From NCBI RefSeq assembly GCF_005877885.1, contig NZ_VCHY01000015.1, positions 62,001-126,000 of the forward strand: 64,000 bases of DNA. Direction: 5' to 3'. Of this stretch, positions 37,166 to 47,749 are shown one piece after another. Within the stretch, counting starts at the first letter, position 1. Each line of letters begins with the position of its first letter. The position numbers and the translations under genes are program-made. Source of the DNA: Labilibacter sediminis. Its GTDB lineage: Bacteria; Bacteroidota; Bacteroidia; Bacteroidales; Marinilabiliaceae. The notes under the pieces are model-generated. The model was not told where the DNA came from. It worked only from the letters and a program-made list of their open reading frames with translations, and did no database searches.

Positions 37166-37222
37166 CAGCTTCAATCGGAAATGACGTTTAATTTTTAGGG
37201 CGTTATTTTCTAAAAAACATTT

Positions 37223-38569
37223 ATGTCATTTAAATCATTAGGGTTATCGCACCCATTACTAAAAGCGGTGGCAAAAAAAGGTTATACTGAACCTTCTAAA
37301 ATACAGTTAAAAGCCATTCCAACTATTCTGGAAGGAAGAGATGTATTGGCATCAGCACAAACCGGAACAGGCAAAACTGCCGGGTTTACCCTGCCGTTGC
37401 TGCAACATTTATCGCAAGGTCAGCAATTACGGCGTAGACCAATACGCGCCTTGGTATTAACACCAACCAGGGAATTAGCGGCACAGGTACAGGAAAATAT
37501 AAATACCTATAGTGAGTTTTTAAGTCTTAGGTCAACAGTAATATTTGGTGGGGTTAATGCAAAACCTCAAATATCGCAACTCAGAAGAGGCGTGGATATA
37601 TTGGTAGCTACACCCGGGCGATTACTTGATTTACATAGTCAAAAAGCTTTGTCTTTAGCAAAAATAGAAGTGTTTGTTTTAGATGAGGCTGATCGTATGC
37701 TCGATATGGGCTTTGCCAGAGATATTAATAAGATTTTGGATTTGATTCCAAAGAAAAGGCAGAACCTATTGTTTTCAGCTACCTTTTCAAAGGAAATTAA
37801 AAAGCTGGCCAATAAGTTTTTAAAGCACCCAGTTACTATTGAGGCAACACCCGAAAATACAACCGCTGAAAAAGTCATTCAAAAAGCTTACCATGTGGCT
37901 AAGATTGATAAAACGGCTTTGTTGGTTCAGTTGATAAAGGAAGGGGATTGGAATCAGGTATTGATTTTTACACGAACAAAGAGTGGAGCCAGCAGGTTGA
38001 GTAAAAAATTAACTAAACGCGGTATTTTATCTGCTGAAATTCATGGCGATAAGAGTCAGAATGCCAGAGTTAAAGCCTTAGATTCCTTTAAAAAAGGATC
38101 CATTAGGGCCTTAGTAGCTACTGATGTGGCTGCTCGTGGTTTAGATATTCCTTTGTTACCCCATGTTATTAATTTTGAATTACCTAACGTACCTGAGGAT
38201 TATGTGCATAGAATCGGTAGAACTGGCAGGGCAGGAGCAGGAGGAGAAGCTGTGTCATTGGTTAGTCATGATGAGAAGGATTATTTAAAAGGTATTGAGA
38301 GATTATTAAAACAAAGTATTCCTCTTGAACTTATAGAAGGATTTGATCCGGGTGAACCAGTAGAGGTTGAAAAGAAACCAGTCAGGAAGCCATTTAAGAA
38401 AAAGCCAAGACCAAAAAGTAATTATACAAAGGGCAGCACCTCAAAAAGTAACACTTCCAAAGGAAATTCATCTAAAGACAATGCCGGAAAAGGTGAAAAT
38501 AAAGGAAACAAAGTAAATAGAGGAAAGTTTGGAGCAAAACGTCGTGATTCAGACAATAAGAAAGATTAA
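37223..38569 (+). CDS. DEAD-box RNA helicase, RhlE-like
   Basis: The 448-residue protein has all core motifs: Q motif (GYTEPSKIQ), Walker [39 protein letters not shown] and [10 protein letters not shown]. After residue 375 the tail is lysine-, serine- and asparagine-rich with low complexity, as in RhlE proteins that bind rRNA or mRNA. It unwinds RNA during ribosome assembly or decay. Monocistronic, from a -7 box placed between a repeat element and the ATG. Confidence 0.94.
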   Translation: MSFKSLGLSHPLLKAVAKKGYTEPSKIQLKAIPTILEGRDVLASAQTGTGKTAGFTLPLLQHLSQGQQLRRRPIRALVLTPTRELAAQVQENINTYSEFLSLRSTVIFGGVNAKPQISQLRRGVDILVATPGRLLDLHSQKALSLAKIEVFVLDEADRMLDMGFARDINKILDLIPKKRQNLLFSATFSKEIKKLANKFLKHPVTIEATPENTTAEKVIQKAYHVAKIDKTALLVQLIKEGDWNQVLIFTRTKSGASRLSKKLTKRGILSAEIHGDKSQNARVKALDSFKKGSIRALVATDVAARGLDIPLLPHVINFELPNVPEDYVHRIGRTGRAGAGGEAVSLVSHDEKDYLKGIERLLKQSIPLELIEGFDPGEPVEVEKKPVRKPFKKKPRPKSNYTKGSTSKSNTSKGNSSKDNAGKGENKGNKVNRGKFGAKRRDSDNKKD

Positions 38570-38599
38570 TGCAATTAAGGTTATTAATTTAAATACACA

Positions 38600-38895
38600 T
38601 CTGTCCTAAACGTTCAAATCGTTTTTGTTTAAATATTTAAATAATAGCTTTTTGTAATAATTTATTTAGGCTGGGGGTTATTTTGCAGTATGCAAGTAAA
38701 TGGCCTCTTTAAAAATTACTTTTGTTTTGAATAAAGATTTAGTGAGACCGGGAAGCTGAGAGCTTTGCTCGAAGATCGCCCGGCCGCACTTTATCTTTAT
38801 GCAAATAAGAACGTTATTTTTAAAGCAGCCTTGATGTTTTTTCCTTAGTTTTTGTCATCAAGAACAAAAAGTAAGTCTGGTTTGGGCGACGCACC
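38600..38895 (+). repeat. family-D repeat, copy 1
   Basis: Shares GACCGGGAAGCTGAGAGC, GGCCTCTTTAAAAATTACTT and AACGTTATTTTTAAAGCAGC words with an inverted copy at 56376-56645. It contains an internal GATCGCCCGGCC GC-rich patch. No ORF with family features. Confidence 0.8.
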
Positions 38896-38977
38896 AATTA
38901 TTTTGGACAGCTCTGATTTAAATATTTAAACATAGCATCGACCGGTTTATTATAGGGAAATCGCCTTTAAGCCAGTG

Positions 38978-39112
38978 ATGGGTTATTTGAAAATATTCAA
39001 CCACAGATTGACACGAATTTGCACAGGTTTTTATTTTCCGAAGGAAAATAATTCGTGTTAATCCGTGAGATTTGTGGTTTTAATAATTTTTTTGGTTTAA
39101 AAGCGAAATCCC
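38978..39112 (+). repeat. family-B palindromic repeat, copy 1
   Basis: CCACAGATTGACACGAATT on the left is mirrored by AATTCGTGTTAATCCGTG and ATTTGTGG on the right, with an inner ATTTTCC/GGAAAAT stem. Two more copies lie at 53584 and 55061. Confidence 0.85.
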
Positions 39113-39186
39113 TGCGGTTTATTATTTATATGATAAGCCGTTTTTTTTATACATGAAGATCAGTGTACAGGTAATTACTATTTCCC

Positions 39187-39363
39187 TTAAACCCGGATTA
39201 TGCATTAGATTTTCGTTATGAACATTGAAAATGCAATAAAACAAACACTTACTGAAACGAGGCATAGCACCGCTATGGTGAGTTGAAGCAAGTGAGTAAA
39301 ACGATTTGTTTTAAAGTAGTTTCAATGTGCAATAGATTAGCTAATGCATATTCCGGGTTAAAC
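39187..39363 (+). repeat. MITE-like palindromic element, copy 2
   Basis: Bounded by TTAAACCCGG and CCGGGTTAAA; ~22-bp terminal inverted repeats end in TATGCATTAG. TTAA at both ends may be a target-site duplication. Confidence 0.88.
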
Positions 39364-39422
39364 AGAAGCTTACATGTTTGTGGTTGATAAACATTAATTC
39401 ATCAAAAAAGGGCTTAAAACAA

Positions 39423-39454
39423 TTGACAGGGCCTGACTTTCAGGGGTAATTTTG
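39423..39454 (+). promoter_or_regulatory. promoter of the T9SS giant-protein pair
   Basis: TTG (39423-39425), a 21-base spacer and TAATTTTG (39447-39454), 42 bases before the ATG. Confidence 0.6.
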
Positions 39455-39496
39455 CATTAAAATTCTAATATCATTTTATGCAAAACATTTACCCCC

Positions 39497-42400
39497 ATGA
39501 AACGTGTTCTTTTTTTATTGTTACTGTGTGGGTTAATTGGCATACCAACGTATGCACAAACACCCATTTCGGGTACTATTGCATCTGATAGTTCCTGGAC
39601 GAAAGCAAACTCTCCCTATATTATTACGGGAACTCTACAAATTAGCGCAGGCGTAACCCTAACCATTGACAGTTCCGAGGTGCTGTTTGAAACCAATTCA
39701 GGTATTTTAGTTCATGGTAACCTCAATGCCAATATTGTAAATTTCACTTCAGCCCAAGCCTCAAAACAAAATGGAGATTGGAATTCCATTGAATTCAGAA
39801 GTACTGCCGAAGGTGATTTTTTTGGCTGTAGTTTGGCTTTTGGAGGTCGGTCTGCAGCTAGTATTCATAATGGAACTTTAGATGTGAACGGAGGTACTGT
39901 TGCCATCGATTCTACTACTATCTACAATTCCAGAAACGCAGGTATTGTTGTGCGCTCCGGGGCAAATGTTGAAATGGGTTATCATTCTTCATTGTTATCC
40001 AATACTTACCCAATAGTTTATAGGAGCAACGCTAATGTTACTTTCGATCATAAGGATATCGAAATTATCAACAATTCCTTTAACGGAGCATTTCTTCATT
40101 TTAATTATTTAAATGCAGATATGCATCTCGATACCTTATCTGTTCCATATGTGGTAAATACCACTTTGTATGTACAAAGTGGTCATAATCTGAGTATTAG
40201 TTCCGATAATGTTATCAAGTTTAATAATTCGTCGTTAATTGTGCGAGGAGGAATAAATGCTGAAGCGGGTACCGATCCGGGTTCCACCATTCATTTTACA
40301 TCCTATAAGAATGATAATTTGGGGGGTGATACCAATAACAACGGAACAGCCAATATACCAGGTTCGCGTGATTGGGGTTATGTGAAGTTCGAAAGTGGCT
40401 CGGATGATCCAAACTGTTTACTGCGAAGGTGTGAGTTATCGTATGGAGGAGGAGGAAATCATGGCGTAGTGTGGATTCAGAATGCTGCACCAACCATTGA
40501 TGAATGCGACTTCAGAAACAATTATATTGGCTGTAAGATGGAAGGAAACTCAACGCCCAACTTTACCAACAATCTTATTGGTTCGAGTGATTTGGTTCCT
40601 TTAGCTCTGACATTTGATGCAAATCCGAATTTTGTAAACAATGCCTTTTCATTTTCTGACAATCAATATGATGCCATTGGTATATTAGGAAGTACTTTAG
40701 TTTCGAGTGCTACACTGCCACAACGAGATGTAACAGGTATACCTAATGTGACCTACTTAATGCTTGGAAGGGTAATTATACCGGAAGGAATGACCCTGAC
40801 CATTGACCCGGGTATTGTTATTAAAGGGATAAATTATAATGATAGAATCATTGTTAAAGGAGTGCTTAAATTAGATGGCAAAACTGAAGAAGGACGTATT
40901 ACCATCACTTCGGTGGAGGATGATAATTTTGGTAATCCGGCAGACACCAATAAGGATGGTACACAGACCGATCCTGCCATTGGTGATTGGGGAGGTATCA
41001 TGTTTGAAGGCACGAGTAGTGATGCCGAATGTATTGTAAACTACACCAGGTTGCAATATGCACGCATGCCATCATCCTATTACAATACGCGTTATATTCA
41101 CGGAGCAACCATATCCATGGAAAATGCCAGTCCGCAAATAAGTAATAATATCATTAAAGATTGCGATTACGGCGTATATGCCTTTCAGTCTTCGAATCCA
41201 GACGTGTTAAATAATGAGTTCACCAATATCAACTATACACCGGTAGCGTTATCAGTGAATGCGAATCCGGTATTTTCAGGCAATACCTTTGTTAATGAAG
41301 GTTGGACTGCTTTGGGTATCATTGGTGAAAAACTGGGTTTTGATGGAAATATATTTAAACGAAATATCGCAGGCCATACAAATATCACTTATGTATTGCT
41401 CGAAAATTTAACCATTAATTCAGGTACTAAGCTGGATATTGCACCGGGTGTGGTAATTAAAGTGAATAATAACCAGGCCATATTTGTAAACGGAGGTTTT
41501 AAAGCCGAAGGTTTGGCCAACGATTCCATTGTTTTTACTTCTATCAATGATGATAATTACGGTGTACCTAAGGATACAAAAAATGATGGTGATGCGGCAT
41601 CACCTTCAGCAGGAAACTGGCGGACCATTCAGTTTACCAGTACCGCCGATGACACTTATAACTTAATTAAATATTGCCGTTTATTGTATGGTGGTAACAG
41701 CAGTTATGGAATGGTTACTTTTACAGATGCCGGAGGAACCATTTTATATACAGACATTAGTGATTCACATTATTATGGATTAAAATTTGAAGGGGCAGCC
41801 AGTCCGGATTGCGGTGGTGAGCCGGATGGAAACGGGATAGTTACCTTATCCAATTGCCGACTCGACCCCATTGCCATGTCCTTATCTGCAAATCCAACCA
41901 TGAGTATACATTCTCCTTTATTCCTGTCAAGAGGTAATGGTAGTAATGGTATTTTAATACTCGAAGGAACCCTTAATACAAGTACTACGCTTGAACAGAT
42001 GGATGTAGGAGGTATTTATAATATTGCCTTTATTATTGATCAGTTAACCATTGGCTCAGGAGCTGTGCTAACCTTTGAGCCGGGAGTGGTGATTAAATTC
42101 AGAAACTACTATAGTTATATCAATGTGCATGGAGCTTTAGTAGCGGATGGTTTTAAAGAAAATCCAATTGTGTTTACATCCATTAAAGATGATTCAAAAG
42201 GAGGGGATACCAACGATGATGGTAATGCCTCTGTGCCAACGCGTAATAACTGGCGTTTTATAAAATTCAACTCTTCATCACTCGAAAGTCAAAACCTCTT
42301 ACAAAACTGCATATTAAATTATGGCGGATGGTCTTCGAGCTGGTCGAACGGTAAAAACAGGAGTAATATTATTGTCACAGATTCTTATGCCGAAATAGAT

Positions 42401-44779
42401 TCATGTAGCATCGAACATTGTGCATATACAGGGCTGGGGGTTTTCGGTAATGCTAATCCTGTTGTGACCAATAATGTATTTGCCAATATTGGTGAAGTAC
42501 CTGTGATATTAAGTATGTTTGCCGAGCCGGTATTTGCTGATAATGAGATTTCTAATATTGGTATTAGAGCCATCGGTGTTGCCCGGGAAACTTATGCTTT
42601 GGATGATATTATTCCACAGCGAAATTTTGCAGGGTTTACCAATATGACCTACTATATCTATCAGGAATGTACCGTTAACTCGGGTACAACCCTTAGCATT
42701 CCGGCAGGTACTGTCTTTAAGTCATATAACAGCGATAAGTTTGTGGTAAACGGAGCCTTAAGGTCGTTAGGTACAGAAGCTTCGCCAGTTGTGTTTACGC
42801 ATTTGCGAGATGATATGTATGGTAACCCGATGGATACCAATGACGATGGAGCGGAGTCATCTCCTGCCATTATTAATCAGCCTGCCATTACATACAATGA
42901 TATTTCTTTGGATGAATTTGGTTTGGTTGATTACACTATCTTTAAGTACCACAGAAGCGGGGTTAACCTGGAACAGGCGTCGCCTGTCATTCAAAATTCA
43001 TTATTTAATTTTTGTAACTGGGGTGTAGAACTCAGAGGAGTCTCTAAACCGGATATTGTAAATAATGTATTTAACGACTTAACTCATGCGCCACTTTATT
43101 CATCATTGGTTTCTTATCCGGAGGTGGCTTCGGGTAATGAAATTTTAGGAACAACCTATAAAGCCATTGGTGTACTCTCTGGAGAAGAGTTGGTACAGGA
43201 TGTAACGCTTGAGCGGAAAACATTTGCCGATGTTGAAAATATACCATATTACTTCCATGGCAATTACTCCATTGGTACCAGTGTGGTATTAACCATTAAT
43301 CCGGGAGTGGTTTGTAAGTTTAACAGAGGTGCAAGGTTAACCGTAAAACGTGGTTTATGGGCAGTAGGAAAAGAAGGTGCTGACTCAACGGTTGTATTTA
43401 CTGATATTAGAGACGACTACTATCAGGGCGATACCAACTCCGACGGAGATGCTACTCATCCTGCGGCTTATTATCCATGGTATGGAATTGTTTTTGCCGA
43501 TGAGTCGTTTGATGCTTTGTGCAGAATAGAGCATAGTGTGATACGTTATGCCGGATACTCAGGAAGTCATGCGGCTATTCTTACACAAACAGCCAGTCCT
43601 ACCATTTTAAATTCAAGTATTACAAAATCCAGAAGAGCCTTAAGGGCAGAAGGCGCTTCGAACCCGACCATTAATTATTGTGATATATCCGGAAATGCGG
43701 TTTATGGTGTTGAAAATGTGAATAAGGCCTTTACCATTGATGCCACCAATAATTTCTGGGGTAGCAATACGGGGCCAACACACCCGTCAAATCCTGACGG
43801 TACTGGTGATGCCATTACCGACATGGTGGCATGGGATCCTTATTTATCAAACGGATTTACCTTGCCTGAAATGGGTGATGTTAGTTTAAATGGTATTGTG
43901 CAGGCATTTGATGCTTCACTGGTATTAAAATATGCGGTAGATCCGGTAACCTATCCACTTAGTGCTACACAATTGGGTGTGAGTGATGTGGATGATAATG
44001 ACGCCATCAATGCCAACGATGCCTCATTGATATTGCAATTTGCAGCAGGTATGATTCAAACATTCCCGGCTGAGCTGAAAAGCGGTGAGATATCAGCCGA
44101 ACCAGAGATGTTAGAATTTACGGTTGATCAGATAGAAGTGAATCCGGGCAGTGCATTTAACTTACCGGTGTATGTGAACAATGCCACCGAATTAAAAGCT
44201 GTTGATGCGCTTATTTATTTCGATCCTTCTGTGATGGAGGTATTAGATGTTAACCTGAGCATGGGATCATCGGCCTTAATTGCTTCGAAAATTGACAATA
44301 CTTTGGGTGAAATTAAGGTTGCTATAGCAGCAGCAGGTCCTGTAACCAACGATGGTATCTTACTCATGTTAAATGCCAAAGCAGTGGATGAGGAAGGTGC
44401 GCATACAGCTGTGGTGATAGATGAATTACTGGCCAACGGTAACGATGGAACCCATGATATAGTGAATGGTACGGTTGATGTGCAAATAATAACCGGGGTT
44501 GGAGAAAATGAAATCGCCAAGGTGGTTGTTCATCCAATTTATCCGAATCCGGCAACTGATCATTTTAAAGTAAGCTATTCAGTTAAATCAGCAAATACTC
44601 TGGTTAATATTGGTGTTTACCAAATGAATGGAGCATTGCTTTTGGAGGTAGTAAACGACTATCAGTCACCAGGTCATTATCAAAAAATAGTGAATGAACT
44701 CAACGGTTTGCAAGGAACTTATGTGGTTAAAATTGTTATTGGTAATGTGGTGAAGAATCAGTTAGTGGTGATACAATAA
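39497..44779 (+). CDS. giant T9SS-secreted beta-helix repeat protein with dockerin and cohesin-like domains
   Basis: The 1760-residue protein has a signal peptide (KRVLFLLLLCGLIGIPTYAQ). Seven repeats of about 205 residues start near 47, 224, 428, 638, 850, 1056 and 1257. Each has a short hydrophobic ladder (for example LTIDPGIVIKGINYND), an I/V-x-F-T-S turn, and in repeats 2-7 an acidic DTNxDG loop like a calcium site, as in right-handed beta-helix proteins. A dockerin-like segment lies at 1461-1525 with two calcium-loop patterns (DVSLNGIVQAFD and DVDDNDAINAND). A cohesin-like domain covers about 1535-1668, and a T9SS type A sorting domain (IYPNPATDHF...) ends the protein. It is probably a cell-surface or secreted adhesin or scaffold; no catalytic domain is visible. 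It is followed 10 bases later by a second cohesin-bearing protein. Confidence 0.88.
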   Translation: MKRVLFLLLLCGLIGIPTYAQTPISGTIASDSSWTKANSPYIITGTLQISAGVTLTIDSSEVLFETNSGILVHGNLNANIVNFTSAQASKQNGDWNSIEFRSTAEGDFFGCSLAFGGRSAASIHNGTLDVNGGTVAIDSTTIYNSRNAGIVVRSGANVEMGYHSSLLSNTYPIVYRSNANVTFDHKDIEIINNSFNGAFLHFNYLNADMHLDTLSVPYVVNTTLYVQSGHNLSISSDNVIKFNNSSLIVRGGINAEAGTDPGSTIHFTSYKNDNLGGDTNNNGTANIPGSRDWGYVKFESGSDDPNCLLRRCELSYGGGGNHGVVWIQNAAPTIDECDFRNNYIGCKMEGNSTPNFTNNLIGSSDLVPLALTFDANPNFVNNAFSFSDNQYDAIGILGSTLVSSATLPQRDVTGIPNVTYLMLGRVIIPEGMTLTIDPGIVIKGINYNDRIIVKGVLKLDGKTEEGRITITSVEDDNFGNPADTNKDGTQTDPAIGDWGGIMFEGTSSDAECIVNYTRLQYARMPSSYYNTRYIHGATISMENASPQISNNIIKDCDYGVYAFQSSNPDVLNNEFTNINYTPVALSVNANPVFSGNTFVNEGWTALGIIGEKLGFDGNIFKRNIAGHTNITYVLLENLTINSGTKLDIAPGVVIKVNNNQAIFVNGGFKAEGLANDSIVFTSINDDNYGVPKDTKNDGDAASPSAGNWRTIQFTSTADDTYNLIKYCRLLYGGNSSYGMVTFTDAGGTILYTDISDSHYYGLKFEGAASPDCGGEPDGNGIVTLSNCRLDPIAMSLSANPTMSIHSPLFLSRGNGSNGILILEGTLNTSTTLEQMDVGGIYNIAFIIDQLTIGSGAVLTFEPGVVIKFRNYYSYINVHGALVADGFKENPIVFTSIKDDSKGGDTNDDGNASVPTRNNWRFIKFNSSSLESQNLLQNCILNYGGWSSSWSNGKNRSNIIVTDSYAEIDSCSIEHCAYTGLGVFGNANPVVTNNVFANIGEVPVILSMFAEPVFADNEISNIGIRAIGVARETYALDDIIPQRNFAGFTNMTYYIYQECTVNSGTTLSIPAGTVFKSYNSDKFVVNGALRSLGTEASPVVFTHLRDDMYGNPMDTNDDGAESSPAIINQPAITYNDISLDEFGLVDYTIFKYHRSGVNLEQASPVIQNSLFNFCNWGVELRGVSKPDIVNNVFNDLTHAPLYSSLVSYPEVASGNEILGTTYKAIGVLSGEELVQDVTLERKTFADVENIPYYFHGNYSIGTSVVLTINPGVVCKFNRGARLTVKRGLWAVGKEGADSTVVFTDIRDDYYQGDTNSDGDATHPAAYYPWYGIVFADESFDALCRIEHSVIRYAGYSGSHAAILTQTASPTILNSSITKSRRALRAEGASNPTINYCDISGNAVYGVENVNKAFTIDATNNFWGSNTGPTHPSNPDGTGDAITDMVAWDPYLSNGFTLPEMGDVSLNGIVQAFDASLVLKYAVDPVTYPLSATQLGVSDVDDNDAINANDASLILQFAAGMIQTFPAELKSGEISAEPEMLEFTVDQIEVNPGSAFNLPVYVNNATELKAVDALIYFDPSVMEVLDVNLSMGSSALIASKIDNTLGEIKVAIAAAGPVTNDGILLMLNAKAVDEEGAHTAVVIDELLANGNDGTHDIVNGTVDVQIITGVGENEIAKVVVHPIYPNPATDHFKVSYSVKSANTLVNIGVYQMNGALLLEVVNDYQSPGHYQKIVNELNGLQGTYVVKIVIGNVVKNQLVVIQ

Positions 44780-44789
44780 ATCATAAGTT

Positions 44790-46763
44790 ATGAAACGGTT
44801 TGTTTATTATATCATCCTGTTGTTTTCAATGCTGGCTTTTTCCTTTAAGGTAAGTGCCAGCGTTGGACTGCGTATTGCCAATAATAGTGGATATGTTGGT
44901 GATACGCTGCTGATAGCAATTAATACCCTGTCGTCTGTAACCGACAGTGGTATCTATGCCTATCAGCTGGAGTTGAACTATTCACCCAATTACTTTAAAC
45001 CGATTGGTGTGAGTACCAGTGGAACCCTTTCCGAATCGTGGGGCGATCCTCAGATGAATATATATGATACCGGGAAATTGCGCCTTAGTGCTGCAGGTGT
45101 AGCGGCGCTTGAAGGACAAGGAACACTGGTGTATATAAAGTTTAAATTGATGCGTGTTGGTAATGTATATATCACTTTTTCCAATACGAGTTACAATATG
45201 CTTAATGAGGGCGATCCTCAGTTAACGCTCGAAAATGGACGAATTAATATTGTTGCACTTCCTTTTATTACTGTTACACCCAATCAGGGGGTAATACCCA
45301 TAGGAGGAACAATGCAGTTTTATAGCGCCCAGGGCGTAGCGCCTTATACCTATTCTGTTACCGATAATAGTGTGGCTTCTATTTCAAGCACAGGCTTACT
45401 TACCGGTTTAAAACGGGGTAAAGTGTATGTAGTGTCTACCGATCAAAACAATGTGTCTGACTCAACAAATAGTCAGATTGAGGTGGTGCCTTTTAGCATG
45501 GTGATACGGGACACCAGCCATTATCAGAATCAAAAGGTTAGTATTCCTGTAAATATATCGTCTTTAGATGTAGAAGAGGTGGTGTCGGGGAATGTCACCA
45601 TTAACTACAATAAGGATGTGTTGCAAGCGGAAGACATCATAACAGAAGGTACATTGTTACATTCGGCCGGAGTGGAGTTTTATGTTTCAGGTTCAGGTAA
45701 AGTAACAGTTTCTTTTGCCCAGGATAGTCCTGTTACCGGGCAGGGGGTATTGTTTTATGTTCGTTTTCAGATAGCTAACCGCAGCAGTGGTGCTACTCAC
45801 TTAAATTTTAGCGATGTTATTTTTAATGAGGAATTGTTTTCAGTATTTGATCATGGATATTTTAGAATACTGGCCTTACCTCCTTTAAATGTAACACCTA
45901 AAACAGGTACATTAATGACAGGAGAACAGCTTGATTTTTCTGTTTCAGGAGGTACTGCACCGTATGTTTGGAGTGTATCATCGAATAATTATGCCAGTAT
46001 AAACTCTGATGGCTTGTTAACCGCCTTGTCAGGAGGTGATGTAGTGGTTTCTGCACAGGATGTATATGGTGCTTTTGGATCTTCTAATGTGGTATCTATT
46101 TACGATGCAGTATTGACAGTTGCACACGTTGAAGCTCCTATTGATGCAGAAGAGGTGGTAGTGCCTATTCATATTTCGGCGCTTGAGCCCGGAAAAGAAA
46201 TCATTAGTTTTTCCGGAGAAGTACAGATGGTGCCTAACAAAACAAACAACTTTGAGTTGGATAAAGTCGGAAGTATTTCCGAAACCTGGGCCTCTGCGTC
46301 TAATACTGCCGACGATAAGTTTAAGTTTGCCATGGCCGGAATATCCGGATCGTTGGGCGATGCCCTGTTGGCTTCGTTAAACACAACTTTTGCCGAAGGA
46401 GCAGTGGTGGGTAATACCATTCAGGTGAATATTAATGATGTGGTAGCCAACGAAGGTAGTCCGCGCCTATTGGTTAATCACGGTAGTATTAAGGTTACTC
46501 AGTCTACAGGTATTGAGGATACAGAGTTGGCTGTATTATCTGTATTTCCTAACCCAACAGACGGTGTTGTTTGGTTTACTTCGGAGACTTTAATATCAAG
46601 GGTGGTTGTGTATAGCATCACAGGGGTAAATGTACACACATTCTTATATCAAAGTCCTGTCCGAAGTGGTGAGCTTGATTGTTCTTCTTTAAGTGGTATG
46701 TACTTATTACAGTTTTATACCGATGATGGTCATCTCATTTATAAGAAGATTAAGGTTAATTAA
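44790..46763 (+). CDS. T9SS-secreted protein with three cohesin-like and two Ig-like domains
   Basis: The 657-residue protein has a signal peptide (residues 1-23). Three cohesin-like beta-sandwiches lie at about 25-152, 233-358 and 438-570, with segments such as YAYQLELNYSPNYFKPIGV, GNVTINYNKDVLQAEDI and IISFSGEVQMVPN, each with a GxGTLVYIKFKL-type strand. Two bacterial Ig-like domains (about 160-232 and 360-437, with SISSTGLLTGLKRGKVYV and SINSDGLLTALSGGDVVV) separate them. The T9SS C-terminal sorting domain (VFPNPTDGVVWF, ending KKIKVN) occupies 575-657. It is co-transcribed with the dockerin-bearing giant protein, so it is a plausible scaffold or receptor for it. The cohesin calls rest on pattern only. 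Confidence 0.82.
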   Translation: MKRFVYYIILLFSMLAFSFKVSASVGLRIANNSGYVGDTLLIAINTLSSVTDSGIYAYQLELNYSPNYFKPIGVSTSGTLSESWGDPQMNIYDTGKLRLSAAGVAALEGQGTLVYIKFKLMRVGNVYITFSNTSYNMLNEGDPQLTLENGRINIVALPFITVTPNQGVIPIGGTMQFYSAQGVAPYTYSVTDNSVASISSTGLLTGLKRGKVYVVSTDQNNVSDSTNSQIEVVPFSMVIRDTSHYQNQKVSIPVNISSLDVEEVVSGNVTINYNKDVLQAEDIITEGTLLHSAGVEFYVSGSGKVTVSFAQDSPVTGQGVLFYVRFQIANRSSGATHLNFSDVIFNEELFSVFDHGYFRILALPPLNVTPKTGTLMTGEQLDFSVSGGTAPYVWSVSSNNYASINSDGLLTALSGGDVVVSAQDVYGAFGSSNVVSIYDAVLTVAHVEAPIDAEEVVVPIHISALEPGKEIISFSGEVQMVPNKTNNFELDKVGSISETWASASNTADDKFKFAMAGISGSLGDALLASLNTTFAEGAVVGNTIQVNINDVVANEGSPRLLVNHGSIKVTQSTGIEDTELAVLSVFPNPTDGVVWFTSETLISRVVVYSITGVNVHTFLYQSPVRSGELDCSSLSGMYLLQFYTDDGHLIYKKIKVN

Positions 46764-46776
46764 TTGATGTTTATTT

Positions 46777-46815
46777 AAAAAAATCCCCTTGCCGTATGGG
46801 TAAGGGGATTTTTTT
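46777..46815 (+). terminator. strong terminator of the T9SS pair
   Basis: AAAAAAATCCCCTT (46777-46790) pairs perfectly with AAGGGGATTTTTTT (46802-46815). Confidence 0.9.
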
Positions 46816-46890
46816 ATGTAGAATAGTGGAGCAACCAATTTGGGGTTCCGAAAACCATCCTGATTTATTCTGCAGTAAAGTTTAAATTTT

Positions 46891-47160
46891 TTAACCCGCT
46901 TTATGTATTAGAACTTCGTCATGAACATTGAAAGCACGACCTGCCAGCCGGCAGGCTGGTAAAACAAGGCTTTACTGAGACGAGGCATAGCACCGCTATG
47001 GTGAGTTGAAGCAAGTGAGTAAAACGATTTGTTTTAAAGTAGTTTCAATGTGCAATAGATTAGCTAATGCATATTCCGGGTTGAAGTGAAGCAATAAAGT
47101 GTCTTGACTTGAAGTGATATCAATGTTTAATAGATTTTCTAATGCATAAAGCGGGTTTAA
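46891..47160 (+). repeat. composite MITE-like element, copy 3
   Basis: About 270 bp, from TTAACCCGC to GCGGGTTTAA. It fuses a full element with an extra right part (47079-47160), and carries a 23-bp nested palindrome insertion at 46938-46960. Confidence 0.85.
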
Positions 47161-47707
47161 TATCCCCGGAGGGGATACATATTAAAGTCAAAAGTTGGAA
47201 AAAGGATTTTTTAGGAAAGCCAACTTGTTTTCACCATGACCTTGTCTGGTGAGCATAAAAACAAGGTTGTTTGTCGTAAAATTGCGATTTGTTTGAGCTT
47301 CTGACGAAGGAAAGAGCGAGTTTTAGCGATTTAAACGAAGCAACCGTTAGTACAGGAACGTGATACCATCTCTCACCAGCAAAGGAAAAACTCTGTAAGC
47401 AGCAAGTCTATTCTTCTCCTTTTTCAAGGAGGAGTACCACGAAGAATGAGTGGGGAGGAGGTTTAGACCATTCAAATAATCCTGTATTAAGAAGTAAGAA
47501 ATTAGCATTAAAAACCACCTCCCGGTTCGTACCTCACCGAACTCCTCCTTAGTAAGGAGGAGAGTTAATTACAGAGGTGGAATATTCATTTTAAATTCTT
47601 GATCTGAATTATTAATAGGAATAAATATCTTATAAAAATGCAACTCCGCTGGAGTTGAGAGATGAATCCTTGAATTCAGCTATAAATATGTGATACCTCC
47701 GGTATCA
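47161..47707. repeat. short CTCCGGAGG-type palindromes
   Basis: ATCCCCGGAGGGGAT (around 47163-47177), CAACTCCGCTGGAGTTG (47641-47657) and TGATACCTCCGGTATCA (47691-47707) are separate short palindromes of one style. Relatives occur at 49417-49433, 56710-56728, 56742-56756 and 63340-63357. Confidence 0.7.
47388..47573 (+). repeat. CTCCTCC palindromic repeat, copy 1
   Basis: Starts AAAACTCTGTAAGCAGCAAG and ends AAGGAGGAGAG. Two CTCCTCC...GGAGGAG stems and a central GGAGG..TTT/AAACCACCTCC stem make the whole unit a folded palindrome. About 90% like copy 2. Confidence 0.85.
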
Positions 47708-47749
47708 TAACTGCGATTTGTAATTGGATTTGATGATGATAGGTTGTGT

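Larger units (their letters stand above)
38570..39496. other. repeat-filled intergenic region
   Basis: No gene is supported in 927 bases. It holds a ~295-bp family-D repeat (38600-38895), a family-B palindrome (38978-39112), a MITE-like copy (39187-39363) and the promoter of the giant secreted protein. Confidence 0.7.

Noticed and set aside
46938-46960. CRISPR-like or recombinase site at the GC-rich palindrome
   Set aside because: It is a single insertion into a MITE-like copy, with no spacer array and no second copy in the window.
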